NCBI GenBank assembly: GCA_002297815.1
Contig: DBKH01000071.1
Span: 315-39,839, forward strand
Source of the DNA: Bacteroidales bacterium UBA755
GTDB taxonomy: Bacteria; Bacteroidota; Bacteroidia; Bacteroidales; UBA932
DNA length: 39,525 nt
Direction: 5' to 3'
Both the position numbers and the translations under genes were made by a program. Position 1 is the stretch's first letter. Every line of letters starts with the position of its first letter. Shown in pieces: positions 25,171 to 32,133 of this stretch. Under the pieces are notes generated by a model. The model was given only the letters and a program-made list of their open reading frames with translations. It was not told the DNA's origin and made no database searches.

Positions 25171-27027
25171 TTATTCTCGAAGCAGCGTCACCGCCCCGTC
25201 CATGGTTGAGGCAAGAATGTAGGTGGCGCCCCCTTCGCTCCAGACCTCCATAGGATTCACAAGCGCGATGGAAATCTTCCTCACCCAAAGCCTGTGACCG
25301 TCCTCAGCATCAAATCCGATGATGTTACCTTTGTCGGTCGGCATGATCACCTCATTCCCGATGCGGACGATCGAAGTCGGAGAAATCTCGTAGCCGGCAC
25401 CAGTTTCTGTCTGCCAATCTATCTCCAACGAAGTCGCATCCACGGAAGTGATTGTGTGCCACATGGATTTGCAATAAACCTTCGTCCCGTCAGGAGAAAC
25501 CCCAACTGCCTCACGAGCTGCCCTTTCATAATGGCGCAATTCCTTTCCTGTCGCTGCATCAAGTGCATAAAGTCTTCTGTCAGGAACAGCAATGAATATC
25601 TTGCCATCGGCCTTGACAGGCCAAACAGCTGCTGGAGAGTACATTCTCGATGGCTTTTCACACCTCCACTCCCATTGGAGTGCCCCAGTCTGAGGGTTCA
25701 ACGAGTATAAACGATTGCCCCAACTGCCAAAGACAACCTGATCATTGTCAACATAAGCGCGGCACTCAATAAAACCTTGAACGTCTGAATATGTCCACAC
25801 AGCCTTCCCGCTCTTCAAGTCTAGCGCCCTGAAGCAACCATCAGAAGCACCGACATAGACCTTGTCATTGAATATGACAGGACTGCCGAGGACAGACTTT
25901 CTTGCTGAATATTTCCAGATTGTCTTTCCGTTCTTAGCGTTCAGCGCATAGATGTTGCCGTCCGTGCAACCAAAGACCAGATACTTCCCTTTTACGGCAG
26001 GGGTCGAAAAAATCTTACCCGGAAACTTCTTCGACCATATTCTTTTACCATCTTTGATGCTGATGCAGCGTACGTAGCCAGAAGCTGTTGAGTACCACGC
26101 CTTTCCTCCGTCTCTAGCAAATCCAGCAACGATATTGCTGTCATCCTTGAGCTTCCAGACTTCCTTGACCGGGCTATCGTTGTTGACATCGTAGCGCATC
26201 CACGGATAGCTGGCAGGAAGGCCATCAGCATCGTAGGTGACTGTGTCTCTCACTTCAGTCAGTTTTTTTGTGTACCAAGGTTCAAGCTGGACAGTAGTAG
26301 AGCCGTAAAGTCTTCTTTCAGAGACTGTAACGCTATCATTCTGGATAGTAAACAGGTTGTAGCCCGGCTGTTTTCCGGCAGTCAGTGTCGAACGATCCAA
26401 CACTCCTGGGATTCCATCGTAGTTCAAGGCCACATTGCTGTGCCAGTGACCTCCGACTTCGAAGCGAGTGCCGATCCGCTTGAGTTCACGGGTCACATCG
26501 AAGTAGTTTAGTACCGATGTGTCCTGAGGATAATGGTTGACGAAAACCGTTTTCTTTCCCGGCTTAAGTCCCTTGAGCCATTCCATGCTCTCCTGCGGGA
26601 TAAGTGCCGGCGCCATCCTCATGTCCGGTCCGCAGTTGCATCCTATGAACCGCCACCCTTTGCACTCAAACTCAAAGTGTTCGTAGCCGAACACCTTTAG
26701 GAAAGTGTTGCAACCGCTCTCAGACCATTTTGCATCATGGTTTCCAGCCACAACATAGTACTTGTACTTGAGCGAATCCAACATTTGCTTGACCGCTGCA
26801 ATCTCTTCATCAGTTCCGAAGTCTGTAAGATCTCCACCAATCAAGACGAAATCCAATCCTTCCAATGTGTTTACATCCTTGACGCAACGACTAAGATCCT
26901 TTACCGAGCCGCTTCCTTGCGAATAATGTGTGTCGGTTAGGAACGCGAACTTGATTGGAGGATTCTGGGCGAAAGCCAATGCTGCTGTCACGAGCGCGAA
27001 CAGCAGTACCGTCAAATACTTTTTCAT
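25171..27027 (-). CDS. Secreted calcineurin-like phosphoesterase with PQQ-like beta-propeller
   Basis: From ATG 27027 the protein has a signal peptide (MKKYLTVLLFALVTAALAFAQ). The metallophosphoesterase domain follows with metal-binding motifs D32-x-H34, GGDLTD (D66), GNHD (N96-H97), the NHYP histidine and GGHWHSN. After residue about 290 come several PQQ-like blades, each with a G-x-x-x-W or YALNAKNGKTIWKY pattern (GKRIWSKKF, GKAVWTYS, GALQWEWR), forming a seven- or eight-bladed propeller. The pairing suggests hydrolysis of a phosphate ester on a bound substrate; specificity is unknown. It is upstream of the sigma gene on the same strand but separated by 147 bp, so membership of the PUL is uncertain. 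Confidence 0.88.
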   Translation of the reverse strand: MKKYLTVLLFALVTAALAFAQNPPIKFAFLTDTHYSQGSGSVKDLSRCVKDVNTLEGLDFVLIGGDLTDFGTDEEIAAVKQMLDSLKYKYYVVAGNHDAKWSESGCNTFLKVFGYEHFEFECKGWRFIGCNCGPDMRMAPALIPQESMEWLKGLKPGKKTVFVNHYPQDTSVLNYFDVTRELKRIGTRFEVGGHWHSNVALNYDGIPGVLDRSTLTAGKQPGYNLFTIQNDSVTVSERRLYGSTTVQLEPWYTKKLTEVRDTVTYDADGLPASYPWMRYDVNNDSPVKEVWKLKDDSNIVAGFARDGGKAWYSTASGYVRCISIKDGKRIWSKKFPGKIFSTPAVKGKYLVFGCTDGNIYALNAKNGKTIWKYSARKSVLGSPVIFNDKVYVGASDGCFRALDLKSGKAVWTYSDVQGFIECRAYVDNDQVVFGSWGNRLYSLNPQTGALQWEWRCEKPSRMYSPAAVWPVKADGKIFIAVPDRRLYALDAATGKELRHYERAAREAVGVSPDGTKVYCKSMWHTITSVDATSLEIDWQTETGAGYEISPTSIVRIGNEVIMPTDKGNIIGFDAEDGHRLWVRKISIALVNPMEVWSEGGATYILASTMDGAVTLLRE

Positions 27028-27062
27028 ATTCATCATAGTGTCATTAACTATCAATTTCTTCG

Positions 27063-27133
27063 GTCACTGAGAAAAGCACAGTGACGGAATTAAAAGATTC
27101 CGGTCACTTCGACAAGCTCAGCGACCAGAATCT
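27063..27133. repeat. REP-like palindromes upstream of the phosphoesterase gene
   Basis: A small hairpin (GTCACTG/CAGTGAC at 27063-27069 and 27079-27085) is followed by a larger imperfect palindrome at 27095-27133. Its ends AGATTC/GAATCT and GGTC/GACC flank the TTCGACAAGCTC core. The core matches the copies at 8015 and 9051 and inside the gene at 931-1164. Confidence 0.7.
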
Positions 27134-27241
27134 AGGCCACAAAAGTTTACAAATTTACTTAATTTAAAGGAATATTTCTGCAAACAAACCACATTTAGAA
27201 CCGTTTTTCACCCATTTCTAACCGTTTTATCAAAGAAATAT

Positions 27242-27271
27242 TTGCGGATAACAGAAAAAGCGTTATCTTTG
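27242..27271 (+). promoter_or_regulatory. Promoter of tRNA-Cys
   Basis: TTG (27242-27244), 19-bp spacer and TATCTTTG (27264-27271), a full consensus match 16 bp before the tRNA. Confidence 0.8.
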
Positions 27272-27286
27272 CATTCCACAAACAAC

Positions 27287-27357
27287 GGTGCTTTGGCCGA
27301 GCGGTTAGGCACAGGTCTGCAAAACCTGCTACAGCGGTTCGATTCCGCTAGGCACCT
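27287..27357 (+). tRNA. tRNA-Cys (GCA)
   Basis: Full cloverleaf: the acceptor GGTGCTT pairs with AGGCACC (one G-U), the anticodon loop CTGCAAA carries GCA, and the T-loop reads GTTCGATTC. The 71 nt include the discriminator base. It has its own promoter and a terminator 5 bp downstream. Confidence 0.96.
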
Positions 27358-27361
27358 CTTC

Positions 27362-27400
27362 AAACCCCATGGATTTCGCTCCGTGGGGTTTCTTTTATCA
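27362..27400 (+). terminator. Intrinsic terminator of tRNA-Cys
   Basis: AAACCCCA-GGA (27362-27373) pairs with TCC-TGGGGTTT (27380-27391), followed by CTTTTAT. Confidence 0.85.
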
Positions 27401-27430
27401 TTCTTACCCTATTTTCTCCAGATAGTAATA

Positions 27431-27450
27431 CTTTGGATCAAGTCCAAAAG
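27431..27450 (-). repeat. Palindromic TTTTGGACTTG-type motif, copy 1
   Basis: On the minus strand it reads CTTTTGGACTTGATCCAAAG. A second, plus-strand copy stands at 28240-28258. The two are inverted with respect to each other and bound an 828-bp segment containing the first 380-bp repeat. Confidence 0.5.
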
Positions 27451-27532
27451 TATGTGTTTAGGTATATATCTTTGATAATCTGCTCATATAATACTTAATA
27501 TCTGAAACACCCCTGAGTTTACCTTGAAAGTA

Positions 27533-27910
27533 TTCTTACAAAAATTAGCGTTGTTGGACGCTGCCACATGGATATCTTCGGTCATGAACACCGTTGCTTT
27601 GAGGAAATGGCGGCCTACGTGCTTCGCGCGCCCTAGCCGGGTAAAGGGCCGCCATGCCCTCCAAGCAACGGCTGCCAACGCAAGGCAAAACGCTTCATTT
27701 TCATGAGTATTAGTATCATCACTCTATGGTCAAACGCAACATGCTCAGTGTCAACGAGTGGCGCATAATGCATTAGTTATCATATTTTTAGCACCTTGCC
27801 TTGGGTGTTAAATCGCTAAAGACAAATGGTTAAGCTATTTGCTAACAATATTTTACAAATCACACCTACCTTGATACTGACTAAATATTGAGAGGTAGAA
27901 CGACAATATA
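27533..27910 (+). repeat. 380-bp structured dispersed repeat, copy 1
   Basis: Roughly 80% identical by eye to 31412-31790, same strand. The core is a long stem: left arm about 27591-27615, right arm about 27648-27672, 22 of 25 pairs, enclosing a GC-rich loop with GCTTCGC. Smaller conserved hairpins follow: CACTC/GAGTG, ATAA/TTAT near 27766-27781, TTAGC/GCTAA, and CTACCT/AGGTAG near 27866-27898. No credible coding frame is evident. It lies 130 bp behind the tRNA-Cys terminator. Whether it is transcribed is unknown. It could be an uncharacterised structured RNA or a non-autonomous mobile repeat. Confidence 0.75.
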
Positions 27911-28335
27911 GTCTAAGAATGTCGTCAATTCTCTCTGGCACCGAAATGTCAACTTGTATCCATGCGCCATGAGGTCTCAAGTCAGGGTACAAGCTGAGGC
28001 AGGCCTCTATAGCAGTCGCCTCGTGATGATGTAGGAGCGGATTTACGGAATGTCTTCACGTCAAAACCTATCCGAAGCGAATGGAAGGCGCATTCCCATG
28101 GAAAGCCTGTACTTTTGCCATTGAGTTTTTCAGCCCGGTTCGAATTCCAACTGCACAGATTCGACATGTGACTGAAAGCCTTTTGTAATGATTCCACAAA
28201 GGTACATACTTATTTTTACTTTACTTCTTTAACACAGGGTTTTGGACTTGGTCCAAAAAAAAGCGGATAACATTGGGCAAGGCCGGATGGAGGATAAACA
28301 AAAAAAGACAACCTCGAATGAGATTGTCTATTTTG
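27911..28335. other. Gene-free stretch between the 380-bp repeat and the tRNA-Lys genes
   Basis: The first 35 bp contain a remnant resembling the reverse complement of the 52-bp repeats (AAGAATGTCGTCAATTCTCT). The 27982-28197 part is open on the minus strand for 71 codons but shows no recognisable protein features or start context. A palindrome is at 28240-28258. I see no confident gene. Confidence 0.6.
28240..28258 (+). repeat. Palindromic TTTTGGACTTG-type motif, copy 2
   Basis: TTTTGGAC-TTG-GTCCAAAA is a perfect 8-bp inverted repeat with a 3-nt loop followed by an A run. It is the partner of 27431-27450. Confidence 0.5.
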
Positions 28336-28408
28336 TGCTCTGCTAGGGACTCGAACCCTAGACCCACTGATTAAGAGTCAGTTGCTCTACCAACTGAGCT
28401 AGCAAAGC
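28336..28408 (-). tRNA. tRNA-Lys (CTT)
   Basis: 73-nt cloverleaf on the minus strand: acceptor GCTTTGC with GCAGAGC, anticodon stem CTGA/TCAG around loop CTCTTAA (anticodon CTT), T-arm TAGGG TTCGAGT CCCTA, discriminator A. It is the second gene of a tRNA-Lys pair. Confidence 0.95.
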
Positions 28409-28470
28409 ATTTCTTTTGAGCTTTGGGGTTTCTTAACCTTGTGCTCTAGAAAGAAGCGTAGCTCCTTTTG

Positions 28471-28543
28471 TGATCCGTTCGGGGCTCGAACCCGAGACCC
28501 CAACATTAAAAGTGTTGTGCTCTACCAACTGAGCTAACGAATC
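28471..28543 (-). tRNA. tRNA-Lys (TTT)
   Basis: 73-nt cloverleaf on the minus strand: acceptor GATTCGT with ACGGATC, anticodon stem CAACA/TGTTG around loop CTTTTAA (anticodon TTT), T-arm TCGGG TTCGAGC CCCGA, discriminator A. It is 62 bp upstream of the second tRNA-Lys and shares its promoter. Confidence 0.95.
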
Positions 28544-28584
28544 TTTCCAACCTTTTCAAGAAGTGGTCTTCCTGATTGGGATTG

Positions 28585-28615
28585 CAAAGGTAGGTCTTTC
28601 GAATGAAATCTCCAA
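28585..28615 (-). promoter_or_regulatory. Promoter of the tRNA-Lys pair
   Basis: On the minus strand TTG (28613-28615), 20-bp spacer, TACCTTTG (28585-28592). It sits immediately behind the glycosyltransferase stop. Confidence 0.75.
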
Positions 28616-28632
28616 ATATTTTTGGGAAAAAT

Positions 28633-29781
28633 TTACGAAAAAGTCAGTTCCTTTAAGAACACCGGATCCGCTGAACGGGCCCAGTCGGGGAACGACTTAT
28701 CAGCGACATATTCATTATCAGCGAAATGCAACAAGAGATCCAGATCGAACTTGTCTGAGGCAACGGCTGGCCGCGGAATCGTCCCATGGTCGCCACCGGA
28801 CTCACCCAAAACCATTTTGTAGCCTTCCGTGGCATCGAAAGCGTTGCATTTCTGCTCCACGTGGGACGGAACCATCAAGAGAGGCTTTCCTAGATACATG
28901 GCCTCGCAGACAGACTCGAACCCTGCGGTCGAGGCGTAGGCGTGGCAACCGGCCATCTGACGCAGAAATTCCTCTTCATCCAGATAATAAAAGGAAAGAG
29001 TCTTGTCCACTACCTTCACAGGAGCTTCATCCACCTTGTCCCAAAAGAATCTCAGTGGAACTTCTGGATGGACGGCATGCCAATCCATGACATCACGTGA
29101 GAACCCTGAGTTCAACATGTAGCCGTGGACATAGCCGCCATCGTGGACCAACGGATCATCCTCCCCAGAGGCATGACGAAGGCCAAGCACAGCAGGGCGA
29201 AGAAGCGGAGGCACCACCTTGATCCTTCTTCTGGGATCTTCCGGCATCGGGCGGAAGCTCAAAGCCAGAATCTTGGATGCACCGTGAGCAACCATATTCG
29301 TAAAAAAGTTCAGGGCGTAGTGGTCGGCATAGCCTTTCGAAGGGAAACGGAAGTCTTTATGGAGGAACAGGAACTGGTGTCCAAGGCAAATCATCGGTGC
29401 CTTTAGGCGACTAAACCGATAGCCCACCGTGCCGAGAATGTCGTAAAAATTAACAATAACGTCCGGAGAGATCTCTCTAAGTCGCTTGGAAATGAAGCGG
29501 ATAGAAGGGATAAATCCTGCGATGTGGAATATGTTGTACAACCCAGTCTTCAAAGCACTAGCCTTTCGGTTTGAAGCCGAAGGCACGAAATTGAAGCTCT
29601 CGAACATCTCAACAGGGGCATGGATCGTCGCTTCGAAAAATGAGGGTAACTTACGTGCTGGGCTTTTTCCGACCATCACAGCCGAGACCTCATGCCCGTT
29701 CTCGCGAAGAAGCCGCTCCATGGAGATGGCCTGGGTCAAGTGCCCTCTCCCCTCACCCTGAACAATGAAGACATACTTCAT
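28633..29781 (-). CDS. GT-B glycosyltransferase, MurG/UDP-glucuronosyltransferase-like
   Basis: Cytoplasmic or membrane-associated glycosyltransferase of 382 residues. The N-terminal Rossmann domain opens MKYVFIVQGEGRGHLTQAIS; the glycine/histidine loop is the acceptor or membrane-lipid side of GT-B enzymes such as MurG. The C-terminal nucleotide-sugar half contains YASTAGFESVCEAMYLGKPLLMVP, in which the GFESVCEA stretch and following E match the donor-binding motif of the family. No transmembrane segment is obvious. It starts 2 bp after the manC stop and is co-transcribed with it, so a GDP-mannose-derived sugar is a plausible donor. Donor and acceptor are not proven. Confidence 0.8.
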   Translation of the reverse strand: MKYVFIVQGEGRGHLTQAISMERLLRENGHEVSAVMVGKSPARKLPSFFEATIHAPVEMFESFNFVPSASNRKASALKTGLYNIFHIAGFIPSIRFISKRLREISPDVIVNFYDILGTVGYRFSRLKAPMICLGHQFLFLHKDFRFPSKGYADHYALNFFTNMVAHGASKILALSFRPMPEDPRRRIKVVPPLLRPAVLGLRHASGEDDPLVHDGGYVHGYMLNSGFSRDVMDWHAVHPEVPLRFFWDKVDEAPVKVVDKTLSFYYLDEEEFLRQMAGCHAYASTAGFESVCEAMYLGKPLLMVPSHVEQKCNAFDATEGYKMVLGESGGDHGTIPRPAVASDKFDLDLLLHFADNEYVADKSFPDWARSADPVFLKELTFS

Positions 29782-29783
29782 AA

Positions 29784-30872
29784 CTACCTCTTGGCTGAAT
29801 ATTCTTTTATCATCTGCTCATCAGCTAGCGGGCAGACAAGCACATTACCACCCTTGACAGCCACAATGTACCCTTCCAGGCCTTTAACTATCACCGTTTC
29901 AGCATCTTCCGCGTGGACAATGCAACCTTCGCAGTCAAAGAGGCGCACATCCTTCCCTACTACCTTGTTCCCTTTGCAACCTGAATCAGCCAAACAACCA
30001 TCAGGTGAAGGATCATCATCAAGTGAAGGAATATGCTCCTTCACGGAACTGTAGCTACCAAGGTCTGACCACCCCAAATTACCTTCAATCACATAAATAT
30101 CGTCCGACTTCTCCATCACTGCATAGTCAATGGAAATCTTTTCGCAGGTCGGGAACAATTCTCTGACAGTCTCATTCTCTTTATCAGTCCCAAACGAAGC
30201 TGCGATTCTGTCCATCACGTCAGCAATCTGAGGAGCGTGTGCGCGCATCTGAGCGACTATGGTCCTAGAACTCCAAACGAATATCCCAGCGTTCCAGAAG
30301 TAGGTGCCCGCGGCAAGATATTCCTTGGCCGTGGCAAGATCAGGCTTTTCCTTGAACTCCCGCACCTTCACAACTTCCTCAGGACGTTTTTCTTCTGCGA
30401 ATATGTACCCGTAGCCGGTCTCAGGGCGTGTCGGTTCGATGCCGACTGTCACTATTCTGTTGCCTTCTGCCGTGAAATTCAACGCCTTGCGAATGACATT
30501 CGAAAATCTTTGTTCGTTTAATATCAAAGCGTCCGCTGGAGTCACGATGATGTTGGCATCGGGACAGACAGAGGATATTTTCCAGCAGGCGTAAGCTATG
30601 CATGGAGCCGTGTTACGCGGCTGCGGTTCTGCAAGTATGTGATCTTCAGGAATTAGAGGCAATTGTTCATGTACAATCTCCACATAATCTGCCGATGTCA
30701 CGACCCAATAGTTCTTCAAGTCGCACACAGGCATGAACCTTTCAACAGTAAGTTGAATCATTGTCTTACCTATTCCAAGCAAGTCAATAAACTGCTTTGG
30801 TCTCTGAGGAGTGCTGACCGGCCAGAGCCTGCTGCCGATTCCTCCCGCCATTATCACTACATGTGTTTCCAT
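29784..30872 (-). CDS. manC: Mannose-1-phosphate guanylyltransferase
   Basis: Makes GDP-mannose from mannose-1-phosphate and GTP for cell-surface glycans. The nucleotidyltransferase signature GGIGSRLWPVS at residues 10-20 and RPKQF at 24-28 are intact. FKEKPD and YFWNAGIFVW contact the sugar phosphate, and GNLGWSDLGSY with the beta-helix C-terminus completes the family. At 362 residues it is the single-function form without a fused isomerase domain. It lies immediately upstream of the glycosyltransferase gene. A weak promoter candidate (TTG, 18 bp, TAAATTTA) occurs on the minus strand about 30-60 bp before the start. Confidence 0.92.
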   Translation of the reverse strand: METHVVIMAGGIGSRLWPVSTPQRPKQFIDLLGIGKTMIQLTVERFMPVCDLKNYWVVTSADYVEIVHEQLPLIPEDHILAEPQPRNTAPCIAYACWKISSVCPDANIIVTPADALILNEQRFSNVIRKALNFTAEGNRIVTVGIEPTRPETGYGYIFAEEKRPEEVVKVREFKEKPDLATAKEYLAAGTYFWNAGIFVWSSRTIVAQMRAHAPQIADVMDRIAASFGTDKENETVRELFPTCEKISIDYAVMEKSDDIYVIEGNLGWSDLGSYSSVKEHIPSLDDDPSPDGCLADSGCKGNKVVGKDVRLFDCEGCIVHAEDAETVIVKGLEGYIVAVKGGNVLVCPLADEQMIKEYSAKR

Positions 30873-30986
30873 ATATTCAGCAACCGTTAAATCATTAACT
30901 TTGTCCGTAAATTTAAGAAAAATAGATGACTTCCAAGGTATTTTTGAAATTTAGGCTGATTTCAAAATGAAATATTCATGAATTAC

Positions 30987-31016
30987 TTGTAAATATTCGG
31001 AAAAAGCGTATCTTTG
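30987..31016 (+). promoter_or_regulatory. Promoter of rpmE
   Basis: TTG (30987-30989), 19-bp spacer and TATCTTTG (31009-31016), a full consensus match about 45 bp before the L31 start. Confidence 0.8.
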
Positions 31017-31062
31017 CAGACTGTTTACAAGAAGTAAAAACAACTTTAAAAACAATAAAGAA

Positions 31063-31314
31063 ATGAAAAAAGGACTTCATCCCGAAACCTACCGCCTTGT
31101 AGCTTTCAAGGATATGTCGAACGACACCGTGTTCATCACCCGTTCATGCGCTGAGACCAAAGAGACTCTCGTTGTTGACGGAGTTGAGTACCCAGTTGTA
31201 AAGGTCGAGATTTCAAACACCTCTCACCCATTCTACACAGGTAAAGTTAAGCTTGTTGACACAGCTGGTCGCGTTGACAAATTCTACCAGAGATACAAGA
31301 GCCGTCAGAAGTAA
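31063..31314 (+). CDS. rpmE2: 50S ribosomal protein bL31, type B
   Basis: Ribosomal protein of 83 residues at the 50S-30S bridge. It begins MKKGLHPETYRLVAFKDMS and has the type B extension (TSHPFYTGKVKLVDTAGRVDKFYQRY). It lacks the two CxxC zinc motifs of type A; only one cysteine (C29) is present, so it is zinc-independent. The gene stands alone with its own promoter and terminator. In other bacteria type B forms are zinc-regulated, but I see no Zur-like palindrome here. Confidence 0.95.
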   Translation: MKKGLHPETYRLVAFKDMSNDTVFITRSCAETKETLVVDGVEYPVVKVEISNTSHPFYTGKVKLVDTAGRVDKFYQRYKSRQK

Positions 31315-31342
31315 TTTCTGCCACGGAAACGATAGATTAAAG

Positions 31343-31376
31343 AGGCTGCGGTTGATTCCGCAGCCTTTTCTTTTGA
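31343..31376 (+). terminator. Intrinsic terminator of rpmE
   Basis: AGGCTGCGG (31343-31351) pairs perfectly with CCGCAGCCT (31358-31366) and is followed by TTTCTTTT. Confidence 0.9.
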
Positions 31377-31411
31377 CTTTCTCATATCTAACCTACACAT
31401 ACACAGCAAGT

Positions 31412-31790
31412 TTCCTTACAAATCATAGCATTGTCGGACGCTGCCACATGGCGTTCTTCGATTAGGAGCACCATTGCTAGGAGGACATGGCGGCCTACGC
31501 GCTTCGCGCGCCCGAACCGAGTAAAGGGCCGCCATGTCCTCCTAGCAACGGCTGCTAACGCAAGGTATATCACTTCATTTCCATAAGAATTAGTATCACT
31601 CACTCTATGGCTATACGCAACATGCTCTGTGTTAACGAGTGATAGATAATGCATTAATTATCATATAGTTAGCGCATTGCCTTAGGTGTTAAATCGCTAA
31701 AGACAAGTGGTTAAACTATTCGCTAACAATGATTTACAAATCACACCTACCTTGATACAGACTAAATGTTGAAAGGTAGAACGACAATTT
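31412..31790 (+). repeat. 380-bp structured dispersed repeat, copy 2
   Basis: Second copy of the element at 27533-27910, starting about 36 bp behind the rpmE terminator stem and ending about 120 bp before the tRNA-Glu promoter. Here the long stem is 24 of 25 pairs (arms near 31472-31496 and 31529-31553), including a perfect GGAGGACATGGCGGCC and its complement. Relative to copy 1 the stem has a T-A to A-T swap (TTGCTT/AAGCAA against TTGCTA/TAGCAA), a compensatory change. Hairpins CACTC/GAGTG, GATAAT/ATTATC, TTAGCG/CGCTAA and CTACCT/AGGTAG are also present. A remnant similar to the reverse complement of the 52-bp units (GTGCCGTTGAGCCCCTCC) follows. Confidence 0.75.
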
Positions 31791-31909
31791 TGTCGCGAAG
31801 TGCCGTTGAGCCCCTCCATTTGTCGGTTTTAAACTTGACCGGTGATGATAAATTCTTTCTAGATTTTACACATATTTCCGAAAAATCTCACTTTTTCCAA
31901 AAGAATATT

Positions 31910-31939
31910 TTGGAGGTTAAAGATTTTTGCCTATCTTTG
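31910..31939 (+). promoter_or_regulatory. Promoter of tRNA-Glu
   Basis: TTG (31910-31912), 19-bp spacer and TATCTTTG (31932-31939); the tRNA starts 19 bp later. Confidence 0.8.
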
Positions 31940-31957
31940 CAATCTCAAACCAAGAAC

Positions 31958-32029
31958 GCTGGGTTCGTATAACGGTTAGTACTCAAGATTCTCAATCTTG
32001 CAATAGGAGTTCGATTCTCCTACCCAGTA
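31958..32029 (+). tRNA. tRNA-Glu (CTC)
   Basis: 72-nt cloverleaf: acceptor GCTGGGT with ACCCAGT (first pair G-U), D-stem GTA/TAC, anticodon stem CAAGA/TCTTG around TTCTCAA (anticodon CTC), T-arm AGGAG TTCGATT CTCCT, discriminator A. It has its own promoter and terminator. Confidence 0.93.
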
Positions 32030-32063
32030 CAAGGGTGCCGGCAACGGTGCCTAATGAATAAAG

Positions 32064-32100
32064 AGGAATCGTCTTGAAAGGCGGTTCCTTTATTTATTTT
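32064..32100 (+). terminator. Intrinsic terminator of tRNA-Glu
   Basis: AGGAATCGTCT (32064-32074) pairs with AGGCGGTTCCT (32079-32089) with G-U wobbles around a TGAA tetraloop, then TTATTTATTTT. It may also serve the opposing ATPase gene. Confidence 0.8.
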
Positions 32101-32133
32101 GTCACTTGCTAGTGCTCCCGGGCGAGGCCGGAA

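Noticed and set aside
27982..28197. Minus-strand 71-residue open frame in the gene-free stretch
   Set aside because: No start context, no motif, and it lies in repeat-rich DNA.
27484..31654. Minus-strand frames across both 380-bp copies, both containing WRPFTR and GRAK
   Set aside because: The frames are open in both copies, but conservation follows the hairpin stem rather than amino-acid similarity, and neither has a start context or known family.
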